In this document: piece by piece, positions 18,594 through 30,310 of the stretch
Position numbering within the stretch: the first letter of the stretch is position 1
Layout: each line of letters begins with the position of its first letter
NCBI GenBank assembly: GCA_029246685.1
Contig: JAQWMR010000001.1
Location: forward strand, 219,246-283,245
From: Acidimicrobiales bacterium
Lineage (GTDB): Bacteria; Actinomycetota; Acidimicrobiia; Acidimicrobiales; Aldehydirespiratoraceae
Reading direction: 5' to 3'
Length of the DNA: 64,000 nt
Made by a program: the position numbers and the translations under genes
The notes under the pieces: generated by a model
Database searches by the model: none
What the model was told of the DNA's origin: nothing
Seen by the model: only the letters and a program-made list of their open reading frames with translations

Positions 18594-19886
18594 ATGAGCG
18601 CATCTCAGGAACTGTCCGAGGCGGAGCTCGATCGGCCGACGGTGATCGTGTCGGGCGACAGCCACGTCGGCCCCAGATTGGTGGAGGACCTGCGGCAGTA
18701 CTGTCCGCAGGACTGGCTCGAGGAGTTCGACAACGACGTGTCGAAGCAGAAATACCTTGCCGAGAAGGCCGCGCTGCTCGCGGCCGAATCCCCCGAGGCG
18801 GAGAAAGACCCGCACCCGAACCTCGACCTTCCCGGCCACTACGACCCGGCCGCCAACATCGCCGACATGGACGGCGAGGGCATCGCGACGCAGGTGCTGT
18901 TCCACTTCAGCCAGAACGGCGAGGACATGCCGTGGGTCGGCCACGGGCTCGGCATGGTGTTCGACTATGAGCGCGGTGCCGTTGCCTACGAGATCTACAA
19001 CCGGTGGCTCGCGGACTTCTGCTCCGTCGAACCCGCTCGCCACATCGGGTTGGCCTACCTCCCCACCTGGGACATCGACGCGTCGATCGCGGAGATGCGG
19101 CGCTGCAGCGAGGCCGGTCTGAAGGCAATCAACTTCCCGCCCCCGTCGAGGCCGAACCACATCGCCTACAACGATCCGCGATGGGAGCCCTTCTGGGCCG
19201 CCGCATCCGAGCTCAACATGTCATTGGTGACTCACGCCAGCGGCGCCGCGTTCTTCGACTACCTCGGTGGCCCGTCGGGCACCGCGATCATGATCTTCGA
19301 GAGCGGCGGCTACCTGGCCCGTCGGTCGGTGTGGTGGCTGTCGATGAGTGGCGTCTTCGAACGCCACCCCGGGTTGCGGCTGGTGATCACCGAGCAGTTC
19401 GAGGGGTGGTGGCGCAACACGCTGCACGAGATGGATGTCGTGGGCGGGCGCTTCGGTCCGGACATGCATCTGAAGAAGCCGCCCTCGGAGTACGCCGCGT
19501 CCAACGTGTTCATCGGGGCCAGCTTCCTGTCGCCGGGGATGGCGCGAGATGCCGAGGCGCATGGCTACGACAGCAACGTGGTCTGGGGTTCCGACTACCC
19601 CCATGTGGAGGGCACGTTCCTGCATCTCGACGATGTCGATGCCGAGCCCATCACCCACCTGTCGTTGCGCAACACGTTCGGCGGGGTCGGCCCGGCCGCG
19701 GCGCGCAACATGGTCGGCGAGACCGGCATTCGGGCGTTCGGCCTCGATGCCGACGAACTCCGCTCGGTGGCCGACCGTATCGACGCACCGAGCCTGCGCA
19801 CGCTCACCACCCCACCCGACGCGTTGCCCGACATCCCCGAGGGGTCGATGGCGTTCTCCGGCCAGGTCGGGTTCCTCCCGTCGTGA
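18594..19886 (+). CDS. Amidohydrolase family 2 protein (TIM-barrel metal hydrolase)
   Basis: The 430-residue protein belongs to the Amidohydro_2/COG2159 group, which hydrolyses or decarboxylates cyclic and aromatic acids. Metal-site elements are SGDSHVGP (Asp22, His24), a His in the strand SLVTHASG, and the late Asp in WGSDYPHVEG. The family's usual second N-terminal His (DxHxH) is replaced by Gly/Pro, as is common in actinobacterial members of this subgroup. The TGA overlaps the GTG of the SnoaL-like gene, so the two are probably one operon. Confidence 0.88.
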   Translation: MSASQELSEAELDRPTVIVSGDSHVGPRLVEDLRQYCPQDWLEEFDNDVSKQKYLAEKAALLAAESPEAEKDPHPNLDLPGHYDPAANIADMDGEGIATQVLFHFSQNGEDMPWVGHGLGMVFDYERGAVAYEIYNRWLADFCSVEPARHIGLAYLPTWDIDASIAEMRRCSEAGLKAINFPPPSRPNHIAYNDPRWEPFWAAASELNMSLVTHASGAAFFDYLGGPSGTAIMIFESGGYLARRSVWWLSMSGVFERHPGLRLVITEQFEGWWRNTLHEMDVVGGRFGPDMHLKKPPSEYAASNVFIGASFLSPGMARDAEAHGYDSNVVWGSDYPHVEGTFLHLDDVDAEPITHLSLRNTFGGVGPAAARNMVGETGIRAFGLDADELRSVADRIDAPSLRTLTTPPDALPDIPEGSMAFSGQVGFLPS

Positions 19887-20290
19887 CCGCCGCGGACAAC
19901 CGGGCTGCAGTTGAGCGTTTCTACGCGCTGATGAACGAGCGCCGATTCGTCGAGATGTGGGGGCTGTTCGCTGGCGACGCCACCTGGTCCGGCGGGGGTA
20001 ATCCGCCCGCTAGGACGAATCCGATCGCGGTGATGCAGGAGACGATCGTCGATCCGATGCCGATCTTCGTCACGGGCGGCATCGACTTCACCGTGCATGC
20101 GCTGACCGCGGAGGACGATCGGGTTGCGGCCGAGGTCTCGTCTCACGCCGAGCTGACGACCGGTGCGGTCTATGCCAACCAGTACCACATGCTCTTCGTT
20201 TTCCGGGATGGCCTCATCGTCGAGGTGAAGGAGTACAACGACACGCTCCACGCCCGCGAGGTCTTCGGGTCGCTGCGCCGTCAGGAGTAG
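19883..20290 (+). CDS. SnoaL-like/NTF2-fold protein
   Basis: The 135-residue product has the NTF2/SnoaL pattern: an N-terminal helix with AVERFYALMNERRF, then alternating strands ending in VEVKEYNDTLHARE. GTG 19883 overlaps the amidohydrolase stop (GTGA). Such proteins are polyketide cyclase-, ketosteroid isomerase- or hydratase-like, and activity cannot be assigned from fold alone. Its 3' end overlaps the convergent GNAT gene by 10 bp. Confidence 0.82.
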   Translation: MTAADNRAAVERFYALMNERRFVEMWGLFAGDATWSGGGNPPARTNPIAVMQETIVDPMPIFVTGGIDFTVHALTAEDDRVAAEVSSHAELTTGAVYANQYHMLFVFRDGLIVEVKEYNDTLHAREVFGSLRRQE

Positions 20291-20754
20291 CGGTTCATCC
20301 AGCCGTGTTCGTCGGCGAAACCCACGGACTCGTAGAGCGGGCGGCCGTCATCGGTCGCGTAAAGAGTGAAGCGACGCACGCCTATCGCCTCGCAGCCATC
20401 CATGCACGCGTTCACCAGGAGGCGTCCGATGCCACGGCTTCGATGGGAGGTGTCGACGTGCATGTTGATGATGTAGCCGTCGCGCTCACGGAGCTCCTCC
20501 GGCCGCGGAGGCGCGTCCGACACGACGATCGAGATCACGCCGACGCACTCGTCGCCGGCCTCGGCGATCCACGTGTGAAACGTGCGGCAGTGCGTGCGCT
20601 CGATGAACGCCCGGTTGGCGGCGATGAACGCCGCGGGCATCTCCTCAACCGTCCACCCGCGCGTCTCACAGAAGAACGCGATTCGGCGGTCGATGACCAG
20701 CTCCACGTCGTCGGCGCCGAGCCGGCGGATCGTCACGTCGTTGTCGCCCCGCAT
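20281..20754 (-). CDS. GNAT-family N-acetyltransferase
   Basis: A 157-residue GNAT protein. The acetyl-CoA-binding motif A is RSRGIGRLLVNACMDGCEA, preceded by the strand DGYIINMHVD. The ATG at 20754 is preferred over the in-frame GTG at 20766 because a TAGTGT -10 box (20769-20764 on the minus strand) lies 9 nt upstream and includes that GTG. Substrate unknown. The stop overlaps the convergent SnoaL-like gene. Confidence 0.85.
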   Translation of the reverse strand: MRGDNDVTIRRLGADDVELVIDRRIAFFCETRGWTVEEMPAAFIAANRAFIERTHCRTFHTWIAEAGDECVGVISIVVSDAPPRPEELRERDGYIINMHVDTSHRSRGIGRLLVNACMDGCEAIGVRRFTLYATDDGRPLYESVGFADEHGWMNRYS

Positions 20755-20787
20755 CGCGGTCGACACTAGGACCTGCCGACCCTCGCC

Positions 20788-20930
20788 TCAGGCGGTATCG
20801 CTCCGGTCGATCGCGCGAGGATCGCCGCCGAGGTAGCTGGTGATCACGAGCGGGTTCTCACGGATCTCGCTCGGCGGGCCCTCCGCGATGACCCGGCCGG
20901 CCTCCATGCAGTACACGCGGTCCGTGTGTG
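20788..20930 (-). pseudogene. 3' remnant of a LivG-type branched-chain amino acid ABC transporter ATPase
   Basis: Read on the minus strand, about 46 codons match the C-terminal end of LivG-type ATPases: DRVYCMEAGRVIAEGPPSEI, then RENPLVITSYLGG and a short tail to TGA at 20788. The ATP-binding motifs are absent, and the similarity ends near 20930 where repeats begin. No other transporter gene is adjacent. I read it as what is left after a deletion or rearrangement at the edge of the second nuo operon. The substrate-binding protein at 55841-57244 belongs to the same transporter class but is 35 kb away. Confidence 0.8.
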
Positions 20931-21026
20931 CACACCAGAGATGTAGCAGGTGTCTGGGAACGCTGCGCGTTCCTTGGAACTCGGCTGCGCCGACTTCCCG
21001 ACACCAGATGTAGCGGGATTCTGGCC
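20931..21026. repeat. Two imperfect copies of an ACACCAGA-TGTAGC-TCTGG element
   Basis: Copy one at about 20932-20957 reads ACACCAGAGATGTAGCAGG followed by TGTCTGG; copy two at 21001-21024 reads ACACCAGATGTAGCGGGATT followed by CTGG. Each has weak internal CCAGA/TCTGG symmetry. They bracket two hairpins and begin exactly where the LivG remnant stops. Confidence 0.55.
20957..20993. repeat. Twin short hairpins with TGC loops
   Basis: GGAACGC-TGC-GCGTTCC (20957-20973) and TCGGC-TGC-GCCGA (20981-20993) are perfect inverted repeats with the same loop, seven bases apart. No poly-T follows. They may be a terminator pair for the lost transporter or a REP-like element. Confidence 0.5.
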
Positions 21027-21106
21027 TGTTATCCCGCGGGAATCGAGCCTTGGGCGATAGGTTCTGGCGGCTGGGAACTCTGCCGTTCAGACAATGTTCC
21101 CCGGCT

Positions 21107-21136
21107 TTGTTCTGCCTGAAACACGATCGCTAGGCT
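21107..21136 (+). promoter_or_regulatory. Promoter of the second nuo operon
   Basis: TTGTTC (21107-21112) and TAGGCT (21131-21136) are separated by 18 bp and form a reasonable sigma-A-type promoter. The expected transcription start (about 21143-21145) coincides with GTG 21145, so nuoA would be translated from a leaderless mRNA. Confidence 0.6.
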
Positions 21137-21144
21137 CTTCCTTC

Positions 21145-21510
21145 GTGTCGGATTTTCTTCGTAGTTATCTCACCGTCGGGATCTTCGGTCTCGTGGCCGT
21201 TGTGCTCGTGGGCGTGCTCCTCGGCCTCGGCCGTATTCTGCGACCCTCGAACCCGACCGTGCAGAAGCTCGAGACCTACGAGTCGGGTGTCGACCCGACC
21301 GGCGACATGTGGTCCCAGGCCAACATCCGCTACTACATCTTCGCTCTGCTCTTCGTCATGTTCGACGTCGAGGCCGTGTTCATCTTCCCCTGGGCCATGC
21401 GCCTGGAGGCCTACGCGCTCTTCGGTCTGATCGAAATGGCGATCTTCATCTACATCTTGCTGCTCGGGCTCATCTACGCCTGGCGCAAGGGAATGCTCAG
21501 GTGGGTCTGA
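21145..21510 (+). CDS. nuoA: NADH-quinone oxidoreductase subunit A (copy 2)
   Basis: NuoA (121 aa) is the ND3-type subunit with three helices. The conserved loop [17 protein letters not shown] and the second-helix stretch [15 protein letters not shown] are present. GTG 21145 is chosen over an upstream in-frame ATG (21094) because the upstream extension covers the promoter and is not typical of the family. First gene of the 11-subunit complex I operon; the stop overlaps nuoB (TGATG). Confidence 0.94.
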   Translation: MSDFLRSYLTVGIFGLVAVVLVGVLLGLGRILRPSNPTVQKLETYESGVDPTGDMWSQANIRYYIFALLFVMFDVEAVFIFPWAMRLEAYALFGLIEMAIFIYILLLGLIYAWRKGMLRWV

Positions 21511-22010
21511 TGGGTCTCGTCGAATCCGGGAAGATCGGTGGCGGCTTGCAGTCGCTGCTCAACATGAGCCGCAAGTACAGCCTCTGGGTGTACCAGTGGG
21601 GTCTCGCCTGCTGCGCGATCGAGATGGGTGCCGCCTTCGGGTCGGCCCGCTACGACGTGATGCGCCTCGGCGTGATTCCGCTGCCGGCCAGCCCTCGCCA
21701 GGCCGACCTCGTGGTCGTTTCCGGCACGGTCACCGACAAGATGGCTCCGGCGATCCGCCGTCTCTACGAGCAGATGCCCGAGCCCAAGTACGTGATCTCC
21801 ATGGGCTCCTGCGCGAACTGCGGTGGTCCCTACTGGGACTCCTACTCCGTCACGAAGGGCGTCGATCAGATCGTCCCGGTCGACGTCTATGTCCCCGGCT
21901 GCCCCCCTCGCCCTGAGGCACTGCTCGAGGGCATCGTGATGCTCCAGGAACGCATCCAGAACGAAGACATGGCCGAGCGTTGGAAGGGTGAGGCAATTGT
22001 TGTCGACTGA
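21510..22010 (+). CDS. nuoB: NADH-quinone oxidoreductase subunit B (copy 2)
   Basis: NuoB (166 aa, PSST-type) holds the terminal cluster N2 that reduces quinone. All four ligands are visible: the tandem Cys34-Cys35 in GLACCAIEM, Cys101 in [10 protein letters not shown] and Cys131 in PGCPPRP. ATG 21510 overlaps the nuoA stop by one base. The frame is open further upstream, but that would run through nuoA. The stop lies inside the start region of nuoC. Confidence 0.96.
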   Translation: MGLVESGKIGGGLQSLLNMSRKYSLWVYQWGLACCAIEMGAAFGSARYDVMRLGVIPLPASPRQADLVVVSGTVTDKMAPAIRRLYEQMPEPKYVISMGSCANCGGPYWDSYSVTKGVDQIVPVDVYVPGCPPRPEALLEGIVMLQERIQNEDMAERWKGEAIVVD

Positions 22011-22713
22011 CACCCCCACCACCGACGAGGCCACGGAAGAAGAGGCCGCGCCCGAGCCCGACACCGTGCGCGAGGCGACGCTCGACCAGTTGTCGAGTGA
22101 ACTCGGCGACGCCCTCGTCGGCTCGCACCTCGAGCCCGGCATCGACCTCACCGTTCGGGTCACTGCGGAAGCGTGGGCCGACACCGCCGCGTTCCTGAAC
22201 ACGGGCATGGGCTTCGCCTACTTCGGTTTCCTCAGTGCAATCGACTGGATGCCCTCGCCCTTCGGCCGTGACATGGACGCGCAGGTCGACCTTGAGCTCG
22301 GTCTCGACGAGAAGTCCGAGATCGACTCAACGCTCGAACAGGGCCTCGCCGGTGGCGACACCCGGTTCCAGGTGTTCGCTCGGGTCAACGACATCGTCAA
22401 TCACCGCGCGATCACCCTCAAGGCCGACGTGCCCGACGATTCCCTCACCGTGCCCAGCTGGGTCGAGGTCTACGCCGGGGCCAACTGGCACGAGCGTGAG
22501 GCGTGGGAGATGTTCGGCATCTCCTTCGAAGGGCACCCCGGGTTGCGCCACATCTACCTTCCGGGCGAGTTCGAGGGGAACCCGCTCCGCAAGGACTACC
22601 CGCTGCTGGCCCGCCGAGTGAAGCCGTGGCCCGGCATCGTCGACGTCGAGCAGATGCCGGGCGACGAAGACGAAGAAGAAGCAGAAGAGTCGGAAGAGGG
22701 TGCGTCCGAGTGA
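21988..22713 (+). CDS. nuoC: NADH-quinone oxidoreductase subunit C (copy 2)
   Basis: NuoC (30-kDa-type) scaffolds the quinone-module side of the peripheral arm. The signature [20 protein letters not shown] is followed by RKDYPL. The start is uncertain: GTG 21988, TTG 21997 and TTG 22000 are in frame, and the purine-rich GGAAGGGTGAGG fits TTG 22000 best by spacing. About 25 acidic residues precede the core and an acidic [13 protein letters not shown] tail ends the protein. NuoC and NuoD are separate, unlike the fused NuoCD of E. coli. Confidence 0.93.
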   Translation: MRQLLSTDTPTTDEATEEEAAPEPDTVREATLDQLSSELGDALVGSHLEPGIDLTVRVTAEAWADTAAFLNTGMGFAYFGFLSAIDWMPSPFGRDMDAQVDLELGLDEKSEIDSTLEQGLAGGDTRFQVFARVNDIVNHRAITLKADVPDDSLTVPSWVEVYAGANWHEREAWEMFGISFEGHPGLRHIYLPGEFEGNPLRKDYPLLARRVKPWPGIVDVEQMPGDEDEEEAEESEEGASE

Positions 22714-23882
22714 CGGATATCTCTGATCGCCAACAGCTCTCCTACATCGCGGCGCAGGCTGCCGATGCCCGCGTGAACCTGGAGCTCGAGACCGAGGGCA
22801 TGACCCTCAACATCGGCCCGCAGCATCCCGCGACCCACGGCACCCTCCGCATCGTCGCCAAGCTCGATGGTGAGCAGGTCATCGCCGCCGATCCGGTCAT
22901 GGGCTACATGCACCGTGGCTACGAGAAGCTCTCCGAGGTGCGCACCTACCCGCAGGTGACCACCCTCATCAACCGCATCGACTGGCTCGGCAGCTTCGCC
23001 AACGAGGTGCCGTTCATCCTCGCCGCCGAGCAGCTGATGGAGGTCGAGGCGCCGCCTCGTGCCCAGTGGATTCGCACGATCCTGTTCGAGATGAGCCGCA
23101 TCGCCAACGTGGTGCTGTTCCTCGGCGACATGGCCGTGCAGGTCGGCGCCGTCACCCCGGTGTTCTTTGCCTTCCGCGACCGCGAGCACATCCTCAACCA
23201 GATCGAGGGCGCCACCGGCGGCCGCTTCCACCCGAACTTCGACCGCATCGGTGGCCTCAAGGACGATCTGCCTGCCGGCTGGATCGCCGAGACCAAGCAG
23301 GTCATGAAGAAGATGCGGGCGTTCTGCGACGAGATCGAGACGCTCGTGCTGGGCAACGAGATCTTCCAGGCCCGTACCCGCGGCATCGGCGTGATCCCGG
23401 CCGACGTCGGGCTCAGCTACGGCTTGTCCGGCGCCAACATCCGGGGTTCCGGCGTGGACTGGGACGTCCGTCGCGACAACCCCTGCGGCCTCGTCTACGA
23501 CCAGGTCGACTGGAAGGTGTGGACGCACCCCGACGGCGACTCGTTCAGCCGCTTCTGGGTCCGTCTCCAGGAGACGCGCGAGGCCACCAACATCGTCGAC
23601 CAGCTGCTCGACGACATTCCGGCCGGGCCGATCATGGCCAAGGTGCCCCGCATCATCAAGGTGCCTGCGGGCGAGGCCTACGTCGAGACGGAGAACCCGC
23701 TCGGGGTCATGGGCTACTACGTCGTCTCGAAGGGCGATCTCGTGCCGTACCGGGTGAAGATCCGCTCGGCGTCGTTCAACAACATGTCGATCAGTCCGTG
23801 GTTGCTGAAGGGCGTCTACGTGCCCGACATCATCACGATTCTCGGATCGCTCTACTTCATCCTCGGAGACATCGACCGGTGA
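22710..23882 (+). CDS. nuoD: NADH-quinone oxidoreductase subunit D (copy 2)
   Basis: NuoD (390 aa, 49-kDa-type) forms the quinone pocket with NuoB. GTG 22710 overlaps the nuoC stop (GTGA). The motif LNIGPQHPATHGTLR is at 33-47, and MGYMHRGYEK follows at 64-73. Arg69 (codon 22914-22916) aligns with bovine NDUFS2 Arg85, the residue methylated by NDUFAF7; a gene of that methyltransferase family lies at the end of this operon. The stop overlaps nuoH directly (GTGA), so no nuoE/F/G lie between. The C-terminus [12 protein letters not shown] is intact. Confidence 0.96.
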   Translation: MTDISDRQQLSYIAAQAADARVNLELETEGMTLNIGPQHPATHGTLRIVAKLDGEQVIAADPVMGYMHRGYEKLSEVRTYPQVTTLINRIDWLGSFANEVPFILAAEQLMEVEAPPRAQWIRTILFEMSRIANVVLFLGDMAVQVGAVTPVFFAFRDREHILNQIEGATGGRFHPNFDRIGGLKDDLPAGWIAETKQVMKKMRAFCDEIETLVLGNEIFQARTRGIGVIPADVGLSYGLSGANIRGSGVDWDVRRDNPCGLVYDQVDWKVWTHPDGDSFSRFWVRLQETREATNIVDQLLDDIPAGPIMAKVPRIIKVPAGEAYVETENPLGVMGYYVVSKGDLVPYRVKIRSASFNNMSISPWLLKGVYVPDIITILGSLYFILGDIDR

Positions 23883-24907
23883 GTCTGCTCGCAGAACTTT
23901 CCTACTGGCAGCAGACCAGTATCCGTGTGGGCGCGGGACTCGTCGCAGTCATCCTCGTCGCGGGCACGCTCGTGATGGTCCACCTCTTCAAGCTCGTGTC
24001 GTTCATGCAGAGTCGGCTCGGCCCCATGGAGGCCGGTCCCTTCGGCTCGCTGCAGCTCCTCGCCGAGGTCGGCAAGCACCTCCAGAAGGAAGACATCGTC
24101 CCCCGAAAGGCGGACAAGTTCGTCTTCGCCGCGGCACCGTTCGTGGTGCTGGCATCCACGTTCCTGCTGGTCGTAGTGCTGCCGGGCGGCCCCGACGCCT
24201 GGTTCATCCAGAACGACCTCGGGATCTACCTCGCCATGGCGGTCTCGTCGGTGTCCGTGATCGGCATTCTGATGGCCGGCTGGGGCTCGGCCAATAAATA
24301 CTCCCTGCTCGGCGGTCTTCGCGCCACCGGTCAGCTGATCGCCTACGAGCTGCCACTGATCCTTGCGGTTGTCGGCGTGGTCATCCAGGCCGGCTCGATG
24401 AACCTGCAGACGATCGTCTACGCGCAGGCCAACGGCGAGATCTTCGGCTGGGGCGGCATCGGCAACCCCTACGTCCTCACGCAGGGCATCGCCTTCTTCC
24501 TCTTCCTCACGGCCATGCAGGCGGAACTCACCCAGACCCCGTTCGACATGCCGATCGCCGAGTCCGAGCTCGTCTCGGGTTACATGACCGAGTACTCGGG
24601 CATGCGCTTCCTGCTGTTCTTCATCGCCGAGTTCGCGACTGCCGGTGTGTTCTCCGCAATCGCCGCCGTCCTCTTCCTCGGCGGCTGGTACATCCCGGGC
24701 ATCGATCCGGACGACAACATCATGAACGTCCTCGGACCGCTCGTGATGTTCGTCAAGGTCGTCGGCCTCACGTTCATCGTGTTCTGGGTGCGCTTCAGCT
24801 TCCCCCGATTCCGTGAGGATCAACTCCAGCGGCTCGCCTGGAAGTTCCTCATCCCGCTCGCACTGCTCAACATCGTCGTCACCGCGATCTTCAAGGTCTG
24901 GATCTGA
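23879..24907 (+). CDS. nuoH: NADH-quinone oxidoreductase subunit H (copy 2)
   Basis: NuoH (342 aa, ND1-type). GTG 23879 overlaps the nuoD stop by 4 bp. Recognisable elements are [27 protein letters not shown] before the next helix, and the acidic loop [18 protein letters not shown]. Its length is typical of the family, and it lacks the extra loop and tail of the first NuoH in the window. The frame is open far upstream through nuoD, but only this start fits the family. Confidence 0.96.
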   Translation: MSLLAELSYWQQTSIRVGAGLVAVILVAGTLVMVHLFKLVSFMQSRLGPMEAGPFGSLQLLAEVGKHLQKEDIVPRKADKFVFAAAPFVVLASTFLLVVVLPGGPDAWFIQNDLGIYLAMAVSSVSVIGILMAGWGSANKYSLLGGLRATGQLIAYELPLILAVVGVVIQAGSMNLQTIVYAQANGEIFGWGGIGNPYVLTQGIAFFLFLTAMQAELTQTPFDMPIAESELVSGYMTEYSGMRFLLFFIAEFATAGVFSAIAAVLFLGGWYIPGIDPDDNIMNVLGPLVMFVKVVGLTFIVFWVRFSFPRFREDQLQRLAWKFLIPLALLNIVVTAIFKVWI

Positions 24908-24908
24908 C

Positions 24909-25448
24909 ATGGGACTCGTACCAGGACTCATCAAAGGGCTCGGCGTCACCGGCGGCACCATGCTGCGGACGATCTTCCCCGACGGGATCAAGAAGCCGAT
25001 CCCGAACCCGGTCAAGGGCGCCGACACCGTCCAGTACCCGCACGAGAAGGAAGCGCCGCCCACCCGCGCCCGTGGTGTCATCGCGCTCCACGAAGAGAAC
25101 TGCACCGCCTGCATGCTGTGCGCCCGCGAGTGCCCCGACTGGTGCATCTACATCGAGGGCCACAAGGAGAAGGCGCCGCCGCGTCGTGCGGGTGGCAAGG
25201 TCCGTCAGCAGAACATCCTCGACCGCTTCGACATCGACTACGCGCTGTGCATGTACTGCGGCATCTGTGTCGAGGTCTGCCCGTTCGAGGCGCTCTTCTG
25301 GAGCCCGGAGTACGAGTTCAGTGAGCCCCGCATCGCCGATCTGCTCCACGACAAGTCGCGTCTGTCGGAGTGGATGGAGACGGTGCCGGACTTCGAGGAC
25401 TACGAGGCCGGCTCGGAGGCAAAGAAGTTGAAGGTGCCGCCCACATGA
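24909..25448 (+). CDS. nuoI: NADH-quinone oxidoreductase subunit I (copy 2)
   Basis: NuoI (179 aa) with two [4Fe-4S] sets: Cys65, Cys68, Cys71, Cys75 and Cys114, Cys117, Cys120, Cys124. ATG 24909 comes one base after the nuoH stop. The segment between the cysteine sets is basic ([17 protein letters not shown]). Because this operon has no nuoE/F/G, NuoI is the outermost encoded iron-sulfur subunit and so the likely entry point for electrons from an unlinked donor module or ferredoxin. That last point is inference from related 11-subunit complexes. Confidence 0.96.
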   Translation: MGLVPGLIKGLGVTGGTMLRTIFPDGIKKPIPNPVKGADTVQYPHEKEAPPTRARGVIALHEENCTACMLCARECPDWCIYIEGHKEKAPPRRAGGKVRQQNILDRFDIDYALCMYCGICVEVCPFEALFWSPEYEFSEPRIADLLHDKSRLSEWMETVPDFEDYEAGSEAKKLKVPPT

Positions 25449-25978
25449 TCGGGAGCATTCTCGCTGCGGAGTTCACCGACACGGAGAAATGGGTCGTCAA
25501 CTCCTTCTGGGGCGTCATCGCTGCGGTGATGATCGTCGCCGCGCTGCGCGTCGTCACCACCAAGAACGTCGTCCATGCCGCCCTGTGGCTGGTCGTTGTG
25601 CTCGCCGGTGTCGCGATTCAGTTCATCTTCCTCGGCTCGGAATTCGTCGCCGTCACCCAGATTCTCGTCTACATCGGCGCCGTCGTCGTGCTGTTCCTCT
25701 TCGGTGTCATGCTCACCCGCGCCTCGATGGGCGACGACGAGTCCGTCGGCGAAGAGAAGCGGACCATGGCCGCCCTCGTCGGCGTCATGCTCGCGGTCGT
25801 CATGGCGGTCGCCCTCGTCGACACCTACGGCGACGACCAGCTGATCATCGACGAGCCCCAGCGCGTTGACGAAGTGAGCGACGCGATCTTCTCGCAGTAC
25901 ATCGTCCCGTTCGAAGCCGTCTCCGTGCTGCTTCTCGCCGCCCTCATCGGCGCCATCGTCGTGGCCAGGAAGGACTGA
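25445..25978 (+). CDS. nuoJ: NADH-quinone oxidoreductase subunit J (copy 2)
   Basis: NuoJ (177 aa, ND6-type) with about five helices and the typical [20 protein letters not shown] stretch. ATG 25445 overlaps the nuoI stop (ATGA). It lacks the 55-residue tail of the first NuoJ. The next gene begins 2 nt after its stop. Confidence 0.95.
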   Translation: MIGSILAAEFTDTEKWVVNSFWGVIAAVMIVAALRVVTTKNVVHAALWLVVVLAGVAIQFIFLGSEFVAVTQILVYIGAVVVLFLFGVMLTRASMGDDESVGEEKRTMAALVGVMLAVVMAVALVDTYGDDQLIIDEPQRVDEVSDAIFSQYIVPFEAVSVLLLAALIGAIVVARKD

Positions 25979-25980
25979 GC

Positions 25981-26280
25981 ATGATCCTGAATCAGTTCCT
26001 CCTCCTCGCCGCCGCTCTCTTCTGCATCGGCGTCTACGGGGTGCTCGTTCGCAAGAACGGCATGCTCGTCCTGATGTCGGTCGAGCTCATCCTCAACGCC
26101 GTGAACATCAACCTCGTCGCCTTCGGTGCGCTCACCGACGACGTGGGCGGTGAGGTGTTCGCCCTCTTCACGATCGCCGTCGCCGCCGCCGAGGTGGGCA
26201 TCGGCCTCGCCATTGTCTTGCTCATGTACCGCAACCGCCGAAGCATCGACCTCTCCGAGGCCGATCTCATGAAGGGATGA
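25981..26280 (+). CDS. nuoK: NADH-quinone oxidoreductase subunit K (copy 2)
   Basis: NuoK (99 aa, ND4L-type), three helices, with the membrane-embedded glutamates in [11 protein letters not shown] and [12 protein letters not shown]. Two bases separate it from nuoJ and four from nuoL, so the operon continues. Confidence 0.96.
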   Translation: MILNQFLLLAAALFCIGVYGVLVRKNGMLVLMSVELILNAVNINLVAFGALTDDVGGEVFALFTIAVAAAEVGIGLAIVLLMYRNRRSIDLSEADLMKG

Positions 26281-26284
26281 CAGC

Positions 26285-28720
<2,436 letters not shown>

Positions 28721-28734
28721 GGAAACACTGAACC

Positions 28735-30306
28735 ATGGAACCCATCGCTGATCTCGACTGGCTGTTGACCGCTCTGGTCTTCGCGCCGCTCGCCGGTGCG
28801 CTGCTGATGGCGCTCATCCCCCAAGAGGAGGAGGAGCTCCACAAGCGTCTCGCAATCGCGGTGTCGCTCATCACGCTCGGCCTCGGCGTCTACCTCTTCG
28901 CCATCTTCGACTACGACCAGGCCGGCGCACTCCAGCAGTTCGTGGACTGGGACTGGATCGAGGTCATCGGGGCCGGCTACACGATGGGCGTCGACGGCAT
29001 GTCGCTGCCGCTCATCGGGCTCACCGTGCTGGTGATGCCGCTCGTCTTCATCTACTCGTGGAATCACATCCCGAGCCCGGGCAACGCCAAGGCGTTCCTC
29101 ATGCTGATGCTCATCCTCGAGACCGGCATGATCGGCACCTTCGTGGCGCAGGACCTCATCCTGTTCTTCGTCTTCTTCGAGGTCGTCCTGCTCCCGATGT
29201 TCTTCATGATCGCGGTGTGGGGTGGCGAGGATCGCCGCTACGCCTCACTGAAGTTCTTCCTCTACACGCTCTTCGGCTCGGCGCTCATGCTCCTGTCGTT
29301 CCTGGCGCTGTTCTTCCTGACGACGGACCCGGCCACGGGCGAGCACACCTTCAACATGCTGGTGCTCTCCGACGCCGCCGGTGACGACATCGTTCGATCC
29401 ACCCAGCTGATCATCTTCGGCGGCATGTTCATCGGCTTCGGAGTCAAGGTGCCGATGTTCCCGTTCCACACCTGGCTGCCCGACGCCCACACGCAAGCGC
29501 CCACCCAGGGCTCGGTCATCCTGGCCGCAGTGCTGCTGAAGCTCGGTACCTACGGCTTCATCCGCATCGCCATCCCGATGCTTCCCGAGGCCGCCGAAGC
29601 ATGGGCTCCCTGGATCGGCCTCTTCGCCGTGATCGGCATCATCTACGGCGCGCTCGGCTGTCTGGCTCAGACCGACATGAAGCGGCTGATCGCCTTCTCG
29701 TCGGTGGCCCACATGGGCTTCGTGATGCTCGGCATCGCCACGCTGACGGACTTCGGCATCAACGCTGCGATCTTCGGCATGGTCGCTCACGGCCTCATCA
29801 CCGGCATGCTCTTCTTCATCGCCGGATCGGTGAAGGAGCGATACCACACCCTCGAGATCGACCGCCTCGGCGGCATGCTCGTGCAGGCCCCGAAGCTCGG
29901 CTGGATCCTCGGCTTCTGCGCCATGGCCTCGCTCGGCCTTCCTGGCCTCGCCGGGTTCTGGGGCGAGTTCCCCGCCATCCTCTCCGCCTACAACCCGGCC
30001 GCCGGCATTCCGGAGGAGACCTTCCGGGGCTACATGGTGGTTGCTGCGATCGGCACCGTTCTCGCCGCCGGCTATCTGCTCTGGCTGCTCCAGCGCACCG
30101 CCATGGGCGAACCGCCGGAAGAATTCGCCGACGATCCCGAGATCACCGACGTCAGCGCCATCGAGTGGATTGCGTGGACACCGTTCCTGTTCCTGATCGT
30201 CCTCTTCGGTGTCGCCCCCGGCCTGATCTTCGAGATCACGGATCCCGCGGTGGTCGAATCTTTGAACAACTGCATCCAGGTCGGCTGCGAGACAGCCGGA
30301 GGCTGA
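28735..30306 (+). CDS. nuoM: NADH-quinone oxidoreductase subunit M (copy 2)
   Basis: NuoM (523 aa, ND4-type). It contains VPMFPFHTWLPDAHTQAP and the lysine helix AAVLLKLGTYGFIRI. The start ATG lies 14 nt after the nuoL stop, the largest gap in this operon. The C-terminus after the last helix is short (about 20 residues, two Cys) and unlike the long tail of the first NuoM. Confidence 0.96.
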   Translation: MEPIADLDWLLTALVFAPLAGALLMALIPQEEEELHKRLAIAVSLITLGLGVYLFAIFDYDQAGALQQFVDWDWIEVIGAGYTMGVDGMSLPLIGLTVLVMPLVFIYSWNHIPSPGNAKAFLMLMLILETGMIGTFVAQDLILFFVFFEVVLLPMFFMIAVWGGEDRRYASLKFFLYTLFGSALMLLSFLALFFLTTDPATGEHTFNMLVLSDAAGDDIVRSTQLIIFGGMFIGFGVKVPMFPFHTWLPDAHTQAPTQGSVILAAVLLKLGTYGFIRIAIPMLPEAAEAWAPWIGLFAVIGIIYGALGCLAQTDMKRLIAFSSVAHMGFVMLGIATLTDFGINAAIFGMVAHGLITGMLFFIAGSVKERYHTLEIDRLGGMLVQAPKLGWILGFCAMASLGLPGLAGFWGEFPAILSAYNPAAGIPEETFRGYMVVAAIGTVLAAGYLLWLLQRTAMGEPPEEFADDPEITDVSAIEWIAWTPFLFLIVLFGVAPGLIFEITDPAVVESLNNCIQVGCETAGG

Positions 30307-30310
30307 TCTG

